DNA of 64,000 bases from JBGSKY01 sp041740995. GTDB taxonomy: Bacteria; Planctomycetota; Planctomycetia; Pirellulales; Pirellulaceae. The translations under genes and the position numbers were made by a program. Positions within the stretch are counted from its first letter, which is position 1, and every line of letters begins with the position of its first letter. The stretch lies in the NCBI GenBank assembly GCA_041740995.1, contig JBGSKY010000332.1:5839-69838 (forward strand), given 5' to 3'. Under the pieces are notes generated by a model. The model saw only the letters and a program-made list of their open reading frames with translations. It was not told the origin of the DNA and made no database searches. Shown here piece after piece: positions 9,119 to 16,803 of the stretch.

Positions 9119-10710
9119 CAACGATTGCAAACGATATATCGACCGCGGCAACGATCCGCGACAATAACGCTCAGACGGTTGAGCGTCTGATGGATGGTGA
9201 GAATGCAATCGATCGCTGGATGATTCGCTGGAGCGATCGGCTCAGCCCCATTGTGGTGAAAGAGACTCGTCAATCGCTGAAAAGTAAACAGTTCGTTTGG
9301 ACATTTATTTTCCTCTTGCTAGCGATCTTGGGTTGGACGCTGCTTGGCATCGTCTCGCTTATGCCCGGCGTCTATTATTTCCCTGCCGGTCAAACAATGC
9401 TGGCCGGCTATCTGATTATGTTGTTTGTGCCCGCCCTTGTGATTGTGCCGACGAATGCCTTTTTTTCGATGGCCGGAGAACTGAACAGCAACACCTTTGA
9501 TGTGCTTTCAATCACTCCCTTATCGTCGCACAAAATCGTTCTTGGAAAAGTCATCGTGGCGGCTGTTCAGCTTCTGATTTACTTGTCCGCCTTAGCACCC
9601 TGCATCGCGCTGACATATCTACTCCGTGGCGTGTCGATTTCTAACCTCGGGTTGGTCTTTCCAATTGTCGCAAGCTCCGCGTTTTTGGTCACCACTATCG
9701 GAGTAATGTTAGGGACCTTCTGTCGCACGTCGTTGCAATTAGTCTTTTTTCTTTTTATCCAGCTCGCCGTATCTCTATTCGCATTTATTTACACGACAAC
9801 CATGGTCTTCGCGTTGATGGCCGATGGATTCTCTGATAACGCTTGGAACGTTTTGGTCTTCTTAATCGTGCCGGTCAGCTACGGCGTCTTGGCGATCTTG
9901 GTTGGTGGTGCATCGATTGGTATAGCGGGCGAGAACTATGCACGATCCATTCGTATTTGGCTGGCGATTCAGTCTTATGTATTCTTTGTAGTCTTCTTGT
10001 TTTTCGTGAATTTCAGATTGAGTGACGCTCTGGTTGGAGGGATTCTAATTTCGCTGTTTTTGCATTGGATGTTCGCCGGTGTCTTTTTAGTCTCGCAGTC
10101 GGGTGTGATCACACCGCGCATGCAACGAAAACTGCCGCAGCGATTGTCCTCTCGAATAATTCTGACCTGGTTGATTCCGGGTGGCGGGACAGGTTACATT
10201 TTCACCGTCTTAAATTTCGCAGCGTTTGTCGCAGCCTCACTTTATTCATTGATGCTGTACAACGCCGATCTTGAAGACTGGCTGATCCCGCCGCTACTCT
10301 TGGCATACCTGTGCCTCTATCTGGGATTATTGCGGTTGGTGATGATGGTGATTCCAAGTAACGTTGGGAATCGATCGGTTCTAGCATTGCTGTTAGGTGT
10401 GTTCTTAATGGCGCTGGGTTGCGGAATCCCAGAGTTTATTTCGCTCTATCTAAGCGATTTTTCATCCTCAGATTACGAGTTCTATTCTTTCACCAACCCT
10501 TTTAAAACGTTCTCAAATCTCGATCGAGCGATTTCAATGTATCTGCCGATTGTCTTATTGTTCCTGTCGGCATTTTTTGTATTTTGCCTCAATGCGATCC
10601 TTATCAGCGGTGATATTGTGTTGGTCCGAATTCAAACTTTTGACGATGCACAAGCTGGCAAGTCAGCGCGCGGCCCTGAGGTCGCGGCTGATCCCTTTGC
10701 GGCGGATTGA
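9115..10710 (+). CDS. ABC-2 type transporter permease
   Basis: A 531-residue integral membrane protein with about 12 hydrophobic segments. The N-terminal cytoplasmic stretch is followed by SPIVVKETRQSLKSKQF, the amphipathic segment typical of ABC-2 permeases (full-length NosY/GldF-like class). The first helix follows at about residues 60-80. The core motif SMAGELNSNTFDVLSITPLS, near residues 118-137, matches the conserved cytoplasmic turn after the second helix. The ATG overlaps the stop of the ATPase gene (ATGA), which indicates coupled synthesis. A polar tail ends KSARGPEVAADPFAAD. It works with the ATPase and probably with the exported protein encoded upstream. The transported molecule cannot be inferred. 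Confidence 0.9.
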   Translation: MTTIANDISTAATIRDNNAQTVERLMDGENAIDRWMIRWSDRLSPIVVKETRQSLKSKQFVWTFIFLLLAILGWTLLGIVSLMPGVYYFPAGQTMLAGYLIMLFVPALVIVPTNAFFSMAGELNSNTFDVLSITPLSSHKIVLGKVIVAAVQLLIYLSALAPCIALTYLLRGVSISNLGLVFPIVASSAFLVTTIGVMLGTFCRTSLQLVFFLFIQLAVSLFAFIYTTTMVFALMADGFSDNAWNVLVFLIVPVSYGVLAILVGGASIGIAGENYARSIRIWLAIQSYVFFVVFLFFVNFRLSDALVGGILISLFLHWMFAGVFLVSQSGVITPRMQRKLPQRLSSRIILTWLIPGGGTGYIFTVLNFAAFVAASLYSLMLYNADLEDWLIPPLLLAYLCLYLGLLRLVMMVIPSNVGNRSVLALLLGVFLMALGCGIPEFISLYLSDFSSSDYEFYSFTNPFKTFSNLDRAISMYLPIVLLFLSAFFVFCLNAILISGDIVLVRIQTFDDAQAGKSARGPEVAADPFAAD

Positions 10711-10764
10711 AGTGCTGGATAGACTTACGCTCCCTTTGCATTACTAGACAGTCATGGAGACTCA

Positions 10765-11574
10765 ATGAATTCTGCGAATTTGACACCTGATGATTTGCCC
10801 GCGATCCGCGCCCGCGTGCCAGAGAACGTTGCTAGCGGTCAGATTAGCACCGGCGTGATTGTCGTTACCGGGCCAACCGAATTCGTATTGGATTTCGTTC
10901 GCAGTCTGCCTCGCCCCAGCGCCGTCGTATCAAGGGTCATACTGCCACACAGCGTCATGCCGCAATTTGTCGAAGCGTTGGAAAAAAATATTGATCTTTA
11001 CAACCAACGTTTCGGATTGTTGCCTGGGCAAATTCGCGCCCGGCCGTCACTGTCATTTACAGCGACCGTCGATCGATCGGTGACACCAGTCACGGAACCT
11101 GAAAGTCCGATCGCCGCGCAGCCAATGGATAAAGCTGAATCGGCTAACAAGACAACCGATGCGAATTTAATTGAAGGTACGACTCCACCGACTTCGCCCG
11201 AAAAATCTGCTGGTTCGGCGGGCGGTGGGCCACCTGTGTCAAACGATTCAGAGAAACCTGCTGCTCAATCGAGTTCTGGCGATAATCCAGGTTGGGCGCC
11301 GGAGAACAATGTGACGCGACATCCGCGGCCACATGAAGTCTACGACGAGTTAAAGTTGCGTGACGAATTGCTCAGCGGGGCTTACGCAAACGCTGTTATG
11401 ATTGGTCATGGGCAGTTCGAATTCAGCTTTGATTTCATCACCAACTTTTATCCTCAATCAGCCGTCAGCGCTCGCGTCTACACTGCGGCCGGGCACATCA
11501 TTCGATTGCATGAATCGTTGCGTACTTCGTGGCAGCAACTTGACCGGCGGAATGACAGGGATCGCGATCAATGA
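10765..11574 (+). CDS. Tandem DUF3467 protein
   Basis: A 269-residue cytoplasmic protein with two copies of the DUF3467 fold. The first, residues about 18-94, carries IVVTGPTEFVLDFVRSLPRP, SRVILP and an ALEKNIDLYNQRFG helix. The second, residues about 190-262, carries NAVMIGHGQFEFSFDFITNF, SARVYT and a closing helix. A low-complexity Pro/Ser/Ala/Glu linker (about 105-185) joins them. DUF3467 proteins are normally about 100 residues with one copy, so this is a duplication. The first copy keeps the FVLDF core and the second has diverged (FSFDF), as expected if one copy has been released from constraint. The stop overlaps the maf start (ATGA). The biochemical function of DUF3467 is unknown. Confidence 0.8.
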   Translation: MNSANLTPDDLPAIRARVPENVASGQISTGVIVVTGPTEFVLDFVRSLPRPSAVVSRVILPHSVMPQFVEALEKNIDLYNQRFGLLPGQIRARPSLSFTATVDRSVTPVTEPESPIAAQPMDKAESANKTTDANLIEGTTPPTSPEKSAGSAGGGPPVSNDSEKPAAQSSSGDNPGWAPENNVTRHPRPHEVYDELKLRDELLSGAYANAVMIGHGQFEFSFDFITNFYPQSAVSARVYTAAGHIIRLHESLRTSWQQLDRRNDRDRDQ

Positions 11575-12146
11575 TCCCAGAACTCATTCTCGCAAGCAGC
11601 TCTCCGCGTCGACGACAACTACTGTCCGAAGCGAATTATCGCTTCCGAGTCGTTCAACCCGACGACGATGCCGAGTGCGGTATTTGTTCACGCGAAACCC
11701 CGCCGGAATTGGTTGTGCGATTGGCTTTCCAAAAGGCAGCCAATGTCATTGGTAAGATCGACTCCGGCTTGGTCCTTGCCTGTGATACAGTCGCTGAATG
11801 CAACGCCGTAGTCCTTGGGAAACCCGAAAATCGAGAGCACGCCAAAGAGATGCTGCAACGACTTTCCGGTCGCGAGCACAATGTTTACAGCGGGCTTTGC
11901 TTGTGGGACAAGTCCTCAAGCAAACGGATCGTTGACGTCGATGTTTCACGCTTGGTCATGGAAGAGCTTAGCAACGCGCAGCTCGAAGCCTATCTCGATA
12001 CCGATCTTTGGGTTGGGAAGTCAGGCGCGTTCGGTTTTCAAGACGGACCGGCCTGGATCCGCTTGCTTTCGGGCACGGCAAGCAATGTAGTTGGTTTACC
12101 GATGGAGTTGTTACAGCGAAGACTCGAAGAATTCCATTTGGCTTAA
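11571..12146 (+). CDS. maf: Maf family nucleotide pyrophosphatase
   Basis: A 191-residue Maf/YhdE/YceF-type nucleoside triphosphate pyrophosphatase, which removes pyrophosphate from non-canonical or modified nucleotides in the cytoplasm. It begins with the family motif LILASSSPRRRQLL, keeps the ACDTVAEC region (the catalytic Asp of the usual A-D-T), the GKPENREHAKEML helix, and the GKSGAFGFQD loop near residues 149-158. Length is normal for the family. The start ATG 11571 overlaps the preceding DUF3467 gene by four bases, so the two are translationally coupled. The exact member (dTTP/UTP versus m7GTP preferring) cannot be settled by eye. Confidence 0.92.
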   Translation: MIPELILASSSPRRRQLLSEANYRFRVVQPDDDAECGICSRETPPELVVRLAFQKAANVIGKIDSGLVLACDTVAECNAVVLGKPENREHAKEMLQRLSGREHNVYSGLCLWDKSSSKRIVDVDVSRLVMEELSNAQLEAYLDTDLWVGKSGAFGFQDGPAWIRLLSGTASNVVGLPMELLQRRLEEFHLA

Positions 12147-12470
12147 AGCAATTCGAACTGGTTGTCCTCTTTGATCTGTAACGTCAAGCCTTTAACGATA
12201 AAGTCTGTCTGATCAACACGTTTTGGCGGCGGCACATTATTTCATCGATGCAACATTGGTTGCCGCCGGAAAAAACTCGGATCGGTCAAAAAGTGCTTGT
12301 CGTCTGTGGATGGATTGATAGCACTTCTAGCCAAATGCTGGCATGTCAAGCTTTTCCGATTGCGGTGAAGTTTTCGAGGCAGTGATGCCGATTAAAAACT
12401 GTCGATGCAATGGATTAGTGCTACGGCAAGCGGGCACTTTTGAGTAGAAAAAGTCATTCAAGTAAGAGCA
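12147..12470. other. Intergenic region, 324 bases
   Basis: No convincing gene on either strand. It holds a seven-base inverted repeat, GGCGGCA at 12228-12234 with TGCCGCC at 12261-12267, whose loop is 26 bases and which is followed by A residues rather than a T tract. It is therefore not a standard terminator. The promoter of the DUF1573 gene should lie in the right half. Confidence 0.5.
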
Positions 12471-13460
12471 ATGGATAAGCTAAGAACGATTTTAGTATTA
12501 GCCTTGGGTTTGGTGGCCAGCACCGCTTCGAGCGTTCAAGCGCAGGCCTGGGCAGCCAAGATGTTCCCAGAGCTCACTCATGATTTCGGCACGGTTAGCA
12601 GGAATGCAAAGACGGAATATGTTTTCGTCGTTGAAAACATCTACGAAGAAGAATTGCACATCGCTAGCGTTCGAAGCAGTTGCGGATGTACAGCGGCCAA
12701 GATTCTCAAGAACAATCTCAAGACCTGGGAAAAGGGCGGCATTGTTGCCGAATTTAACACCCGCTCGTTCATCGGTCAAAAGAACGCCGCTTTAACAGTC
12801 GTCATCGATCGCCCGTACTACGCCGAAATACAATTGCTTGTCAGCGGAAAAATTAGGTCCGATATCGTGACCGAGCCGGGGCAAATCGACTTTGGCCCGG
12901 TCGCTGAAGGGACCGATCGAATCCAGCTACTGAAGATCTCATACGCCGGTCGACCGAATTGGACCATCAAGGACGTTCGCGGCGACAGCAAGTTCCTAGA
13001 AGTTCGCGTGCAAAAAAAAGAACAACGCGGGAATCAGACCAACTACGTTTTCGAAGTAAAGCTCCGCGGTGACGCACCAGCAGGACTTGTCCACGACGAT
13101 CTAGTGTTTGTGACCGACGACACGATCAATGATCACTTTACCTTGCCTGTCGCCGCACGAATCGCTTCGGCGTTGGAAATTGCTCCTGCGATTGTCGATC
13201 TTGGCCAATTGGAGACTGGAAACGCGACTCAGCAGCGGTTTGTCGTCAAGGGCAAAGAACCATTCGAGATCCGGGATATCGTTGCAGACGACCAGCGGCT
13301 AAAATTCTCGCACCCCGGTGGCAAGAAACTCGTACATGTCGTAACAGTTGCCGTCGATGATGCTAACGAATCGGATATCCAGAGCGATGTTCGCGTGGTC
13401 AGCGATTTGGAATCAAAAGTCAGCGTTTCCTGCAAAGTAGTAGGTCAGTCTCGAAAATAA
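12471..13460 (+). CDS. Exported DUF1573 protein
   Basis: A 329-residue protein with an N-terminal signal peptide (MDKLRTILVLALGLVASTAS, cleavage near VQAQ). Residues about 32-125 hold a DUF1573 domain: ELTHDFGTVSRNAKTEYVFV, then the diagnostic SSCGCTAAKI cysteine motif, then GGIVAEFNTR. A second beta-sandwich repeat follows from about residue 135 (IDFGPVAEG) and a third from about 235 (VDLGQLETG). The fold belongs to the ASPM/SPD2/Hydin immunoglobulin-like group and is common in secreted Planctomycetes and Bacteroidetes proteins. Its function is unknown. The start ATG 12471 has only a weak AAGAG-like site before it. It is followed at 64 bases by a small hydrophilic protein gene. Confidence 0.85.
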   Translation: MDKLRTILVLALGLVASTASSVQAQAWAAKMFPELTHDFGTVSRNAKTEYVFVVENIYEEELHIASVRSSCGCTAAKILKNNLKTWEKGGIVAEFNTRSFIGQKNAALTVVIDRPYYAEIQLLVSGKIRSDIVTEPGQIDFGPVAEGTDRIQLLKISYAGRPNWTIKDVRGDSKFLEVRVQKKEQRGNQTNYVFEVKLRGDAPAGLVHDDLVFVTDDTINDHFTLPVAARIASALEIAPAIVDLGQLETGNATQQRFVVKGKEPFEIRDIVADDQRLKFSHPGGKKLVHVVTVAVDDANESDIQSDVRVVSDLESKVSVSCKVVGQSRK

Positions 13461-13523
13461 TTTGTAGCAAGAAGCATTCCCAAGGTGTCATTGCATCAAG
13501 CCCAAGGATCTTAGGGAGTATTC

Positions 13524-13796
13524 ATGACGCAAAATAAGCGCGATTGGCCTATGGGAATGTCGCTGGCAGAGAGCCAGTTGTTGAACCAAAACGATATGGG
13601 GCAACAGAGTCGAAAAAACGACACGAAAGCTAACAAGCGTCTCGAAGCAGCTAAATCCAAAGCAGCTGATTCTTCACAAGAGAGTCACACTGCCAAAGAA
13701 AGTCTGGGCTCCACTAAAACAAGCTCGCTCTGGTTGCAACCTCACCGAGTCAATCGTCGCGGAACTCCGCTGGGGACCGGAAACTCAACTGAGTAG
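13524..13796 (+). CDS. Small hydrophilic protein of unknown function
   Basis: A 90-residue, Lys/Ser/Asn-rich protein without a signal peptide or membrane segment. It has ATG 13524 with GGGAG about 12 bases upstream. The N-terminus (MTQNKRDWPMGMSLAESQLL) is moderately amphipathic and the rest looks disordered. It sits 63 bases after the DUF1573 gene and ends eight bases before the convergent stop of the zinc-ribbon gene, so it fills the space exactly. No family is recognised. The good start site and the lack of an overlapping gene support it being real, but composition alone does not prove it. Confidence 0.5.
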   Translation: MTQNKRDWPMGMSLAESQLLNQNDMGQQSRKNDTKANKRLEAAKSKAADSSQESHTAKESLGSTKTSSLWLQPHRVNRRGTPLGTGNSTE

Positions 13797-13804
13797 GCCA
13801 TAAG

Positions 13805-15280
13805 CTAAAGCGGGATGGCGAGAATCACTTCAAAAGTTGCCTCGTCGGCGTCTGACATCCGGCCAAAAAGCAGATATCGTGATGGTTTTCCGTCGACTGT
13901 TTGGCTCAAAATTTCGAGTTTTGCAGGCGCTTTAATTATCAATTGTCTGACGCGATCAGGCGTTCTTGCCGTTGCGAACAACTCGACGCGCTGATTAGCG
14001 ACCAGTGCGTCAGAAGGCTGATCATCGGGAATAATTCGATCTAGCTCAATGATGTCCAGATAAGCCGAACCGCTGGGCAGCGGGCCATCTTCGACTCTCT
14101 TTGCCGACGCATTGACGACCGTTTTGAGAGCATTAGAGCCAGTAAGTTGCGTCAACGCGGCTTCCAAACGTTCCGTCGGGGCAATCATCAATGTAGAATC
14201 TTGCGAAACGCTAGAGAGTTGATCGGTGAACGCTTGCAGATCGAGGTACACCTTATCGAGGGCCGCTGGCTCGTCTGTTTCGATTAACGCAGCAATGCTC
14301 GCTTCTGCGGCCGTGCTTGCGAGTAACAACTCAGGCGGCACAGCTTGTCGGGGCTTATCAAGACCGAAAATTGGTGCCGCTGGAGTCGATTCCATTCCCA
14401 GATCCGGTTCAGTCGAAGTCGGGATCGCGATTTCGTCGGGACTGGTCACACCCAGTTGACTGGGCAATGGAAGGTCGGAGGTGAGAATCGAGTCCGAATT
14501 GTTCGGCTTGGCAGTAGATTGAACAACTTCCGATGAATCTTCCGGAACATAAGCGTTCAATCGCTCATTCGCAGGCGACTGACCGATGTCAGGCAAATCG
14601 GACTGGGTTCTTACGCGATCGGTTTTATTTGCCAGAGATCGACCCATGTTCGATGATCCGCCTTGCAGATTGACTGGAACTATCCAAGGCGCATATTCCG
14701 CAACGATCGGACCCCATTTAAACGGATCTTTTCCCAGCCCGAACCAAATAATCAAGGTCGCAATCGGAATCGATGCAAAACCGCCGAGGATAACTTGCAG
14801 GAAACCAAATAACGGAGATTTGGTGCGACGCTTCTTGGCGTTTATGGGCTGGACATCAAAGTCGAAACGTTGCACAGGTCGTTCTAGCGCGACTGGTTGT
14901 AATTGAAGTTCGTCTGCTTCCTCCGAAGACTCACCGATCGCTGGGTCATTCTCGAAATCACTGTTTCCAGAAGGAGCAAATTCGCCTGATTCGTCTGCAA
15001 TAACGTTTTCATCAGCATAGTCTTCAATTTCAATCGCTTCGCCAACAAATTCGGCGTCGTCTAGAAACTCAAGCTCGCTCGTAAAGCCAGCGGACTTGGC
15101 TGCCAATGTCGGATCTGATTGGAGGCAGAAAAAAGGCAGCTCTGGCAAAAATTCGCCAGATCGTGCTCCGCTGTATGACCAAACACTCTGGCATGCAGGG
15201 CACCTCAGCGAGACGTTTGATGTCTCCAAGTTTGTTGGAATTAGGCCAGGTTCGAAGCAATTTTTGCAGTATATGATCAT
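13805..15280 (-). CDS. Zinc-ribbon membrane protein of unknown function
   Basis: A 491-residue protein from ATG 15280; a TTG ten codons further upstream is in frame but less likely. The first 40 residues form a zinc ribbon with two Cys-x2-Cys pairs (YCKNCF near residue 5 and RCPACQSVW near residue 26). A long acidic stretch follows, then one membrane helix near residues 164-186 (VILGGFASIPIATLIIWFGL). Then comes a Pro/Ser/Glu-rich linker and an envelope-side C-terminal domain. The ribbon should be cytoplasmic and the C-terminus external. The architecture recalls the MJ0042-type zinc-ribbon plus membrane-anchor proteins widespread in Planctomycetes. No catalytic motif is visible and the role is unknown. 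Confidence 0.7.
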   Translation of the reverse strand: MIIYCKNCFEPGLIPTNLETSNVSLRCPACQSVWSYSGARSGEFLPELPFFCLQSDPTLAAKSAGFTSELEFLDDAEFVGEAIEIEDYADENVIADESGEFAPSGNSDFENDPAIGESSEEADELQLQPVALERPVQRFDFDVQPINAKKRRTKSPLFGFLQVILGGFASIPIATLIIWFGLGKDPFKWGPIVAEYAPWIVPVNLQGGSSNMGRSLANKTDRVRTQSDLPDIGQSPANERLNAYVPEDSSEVVQSTAKPNNSDSILTSDLPLPSQLGVTSPDEIAIPTSTEPDLGMESTPAAPIFGLDKPRQAVPPELLLASTAAEASIAALIETDEPAALDKVYLDLQAFTDQLSSVSQDSTLMIAPTERLEAALTQLTGSNALKTVVNASAKRVEDGPLPSGSAYLDIIELDRIIPDDQPSDALVANQRVELFATARTPDRVRQLIIKAPAKLEILSQTVDGKPSRYLLFGRMSDADEATFEVILAIPL

Positions 15281-15630
15281 TGTTTTGGCGTTTGAGAGGA
15301 GCAACAGCAATACGAAGATAGCTTGTGAAAAGCCGCTTTACAGCAGGAAAACACTCGCTGGCCCCAAATTTTGGAGAGATCCGAATTGCGTTAGAGCCGC
15401 TTTGGCGCCCAGTTTTGAACGGCACAAAAGCGAGACGAAGCCGAAAGTATTGATATAGCAGGCGTTCGGAATAGGCAAAAGTAATCAAAAAAGCTGAATT
15501 TTCGGGCTTTTTGGTGACTTTTGGGCGTGGGACTAGTTGCGTGAAACGCTTTCTATTCGTTTAATCGTGCAACAGTCGTCCCCAAGGACAAAAGCTCTCC
15601 ATTGCCCCATAATTACGAGGTTTTAGATAT
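15281..15630. other. Divergent intergenic region, 350 bases
   Basis: Lies between the zinc-ribbon gene (minus) and the HU-like gene (plus) and should contain both promoters. It includes an AT-rich inverted repeat, AAAAAGC 15488-15494 with GCTTTTT 15506-15512, which resembles a bidirectional terminator hairpin but lies between two divergent starts. I see no supported gene. Confidence 0.5.
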
Positions 15631-15957
15631 ATGGCCAAAGCAGCCCCCGCAAAAGACAAGCCACTGACAAAGATGCAGCTATTCGCGAATCTTTCGGAAA
15701 AGACGGGGCTTACCAAAAAGCAAATCGGCGACGTTTTTGATGCAATCAAAGAAGAAATCGCAGATTCGATCGGTGCAAAAGGTGCCGGTACTTTTACCAT
15801 TCCTGATATCTGCAAAATCGTCCGAGTCGCTAAAAAGGCCCTGCCGAAGCGTAAAGTTCGCAACCCGCAGACCGGCGAAGAGCAATGGGCCGATCCCAAG
15901 CCAGCTTCCACGACCGTCAAGTGCCGTCCGCTGAAGAAGCTTAAAGACATGGCCTAG
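15631..15957 (+). CDS. HU-family DNA-binding protein
   Basis: A 108-residue nucleoid protein of the HU/IHF fold, expected to bend and compact DNA as a dimer. After a Lys/Ala/Pro-rich start (MAKAAPAKDKPLTKMQLF) come the two dimerisation helices (SEKTGLTKKQIGDVFDAIK), then GAKGAGTFTIPDICKIVRV, the beta-ribbon. The DNA-contacting arm carries RKVRNPQTGEEQW, equivalent to the RNP-x-TG arm of HU with its Pro intercalation site. A short basic C-terminus ends KCRPLKKLKDMA. The length is above the usual 90 residues because of both extensions, which is common in Planctomycetes. The gene stands alone and is probably well expressed. A hairpin downstream may end its transcript. Confidence 0.92.
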   Translation: MAKAAPAKDKPLTKMQLFANLSEKTGLTKKQIGDVFDAIKEEIADSIGAKGAGTFTIPDICKIVRVAKKALPKRKVRNPQTGEEQWADPKPASTTVKCRPLKKLKDMA

Positions 15958-15973
15958 TTCTCGACGATCTGCG

Positions 15974-16012
15974 TTGAAAGGCATTTTTGGCTCAACCTGC
16001 TGAGCCTTTCAA
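15974..16012 (+). terminator. Candidate terminator after the HU-like gene
   Basis: TTGAAAGGC (15974-15982) pairs with GCCTTTCAA (16004-16012) over nine bases with a loop of 21. The loop also contains an alternative hairpin, GGCTCA with TGAGCC, ending in a T-rich run. It is 16 bases after the stop codon. The tail is weakly T-rich, so the assignment is moderate. Confidence 0.45.
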
Positions 16013-16127
16013 TCCAATCTCGGAACCTTAAATTCCATTGCCAGGGGTGATGAGACCCCCGGACCTGTCCGGTGGTCGGAGGCACATTTTACTTCCGACT
16101 GCCTATCTCTTTCTGCTCGAGTGATCG

Positions 16128-16796
16128 TCAAGAGATCCAACGAATAAATCTTGGGTCTGTCAGCGAATCGATAACGGCTGACGCCGCCGAGAAATCCGAG
16201 CCGCGGGTGTGGTCATTCGGAACGGCAACGGTCACAGCTTTGGCAGTACTCCCCGCTGTGACTCCGATCACAGAATCCTCCAGAACTAACATCCGTTCGA
16301 CGGCGACATTCATCCGCAACGCGGCTTCCAAATAAATGTCAGGGTGCGGTTTGCCTTGCAGAACATGTTCGGCCGTAATTATAAAATCGAATCGTTGGTG
16401 CAGTCGAACAATTGCCAATGCTCGCTCCGCAAAACTGGCCCGTGAACTGGTCGCAATACACCGCGGCAATTTCAAGACATCTAGCCGGTCAAGCAGACTT
16501 ACAACACCTGGCATCGCTTGCAGTTTATCTTCGAGTAGACCCTCAAAAATCCCGTCGCATTCGTTCTGCAATTCAAGCGGAGAGTCAGTAAGCTGCTTAC
16601 GATCGATAAGCACATGGAATGCTTGTGGAGCTGGCAGCCCCATCATCGCCGCCCGCGTTTGCAGGTCGTAATCCATGCCGCGGCGTGCCATCAGCTCAGT
16701 ACAGACCTCCAAATACAAGTCTTCGCTGTTTAGCGTCGTACCATCCAGATCAAAGGCGACGGCATCAATGTCGGCGAAGTCGAATCTTTCAAGCAT
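16128..16796 (-). CDS. HAD-superfamily hydrolase (beta-phosphoglucomutase/phosphatase type)
   Basis: A 222-residue haloacid-dehalogenase-fold phosphotransferase of the PGM/phosphatase subgroup. Motif I is AFDLDGTTLNSE near residues 14-25 (Asp nucleophile plus general acid). Then come a helical cap (residues about 26-90), motif II CIATSSRASFAE near 113-124, motif III Lys in QGKPHPDIYLEAA near 148-160, and motif IV VLEDSVIGVTAG near 172-183. The substrate is probably a sugar phosphate or small phosphorylated metabolite and cannot be named. The start is ATG 16796, only seven bases after the upstream gene's stop, so it is the last gene of the long minus-strand series. Whether it helps that series is unclear. 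Confidence 0.88.
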   Translation of the reverse strand: MLERFDFADIDAVAFDLDGTTLNSEDLYLEVCTELMARRGMDYDLQTRAAMMGLPAPQAFHVLIDRKQLTDSPLELQNECDGIFEGLLEDKLQAMPGVVSLLDRLDVLKLPRCIATSSRASFAERALAIVRLHQRFDFIITAEHVLQGKPHPDIYLEAALRMNVAVERMLVLEDSVIGVTAGSTAKAVTVAVPNDHTRGSDFSAASAVIDSLTDPRFIRWIS

Positions 16797-16803
16797 TGCG
16801 TCA

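Noticed and set aside
12228..12267. Inverted repeat GGCGGCA/TGCCGCC as terminator of maf
   Set aside because: The loop is 26 bases and the sequence after it is A-rich rather than T-rich.
13524..13796. Antitoxin or toxin role for the small hydrophilic protein
   Set aside because: Nothing but size supports it; there is no partner gene, so it was left as unknown.
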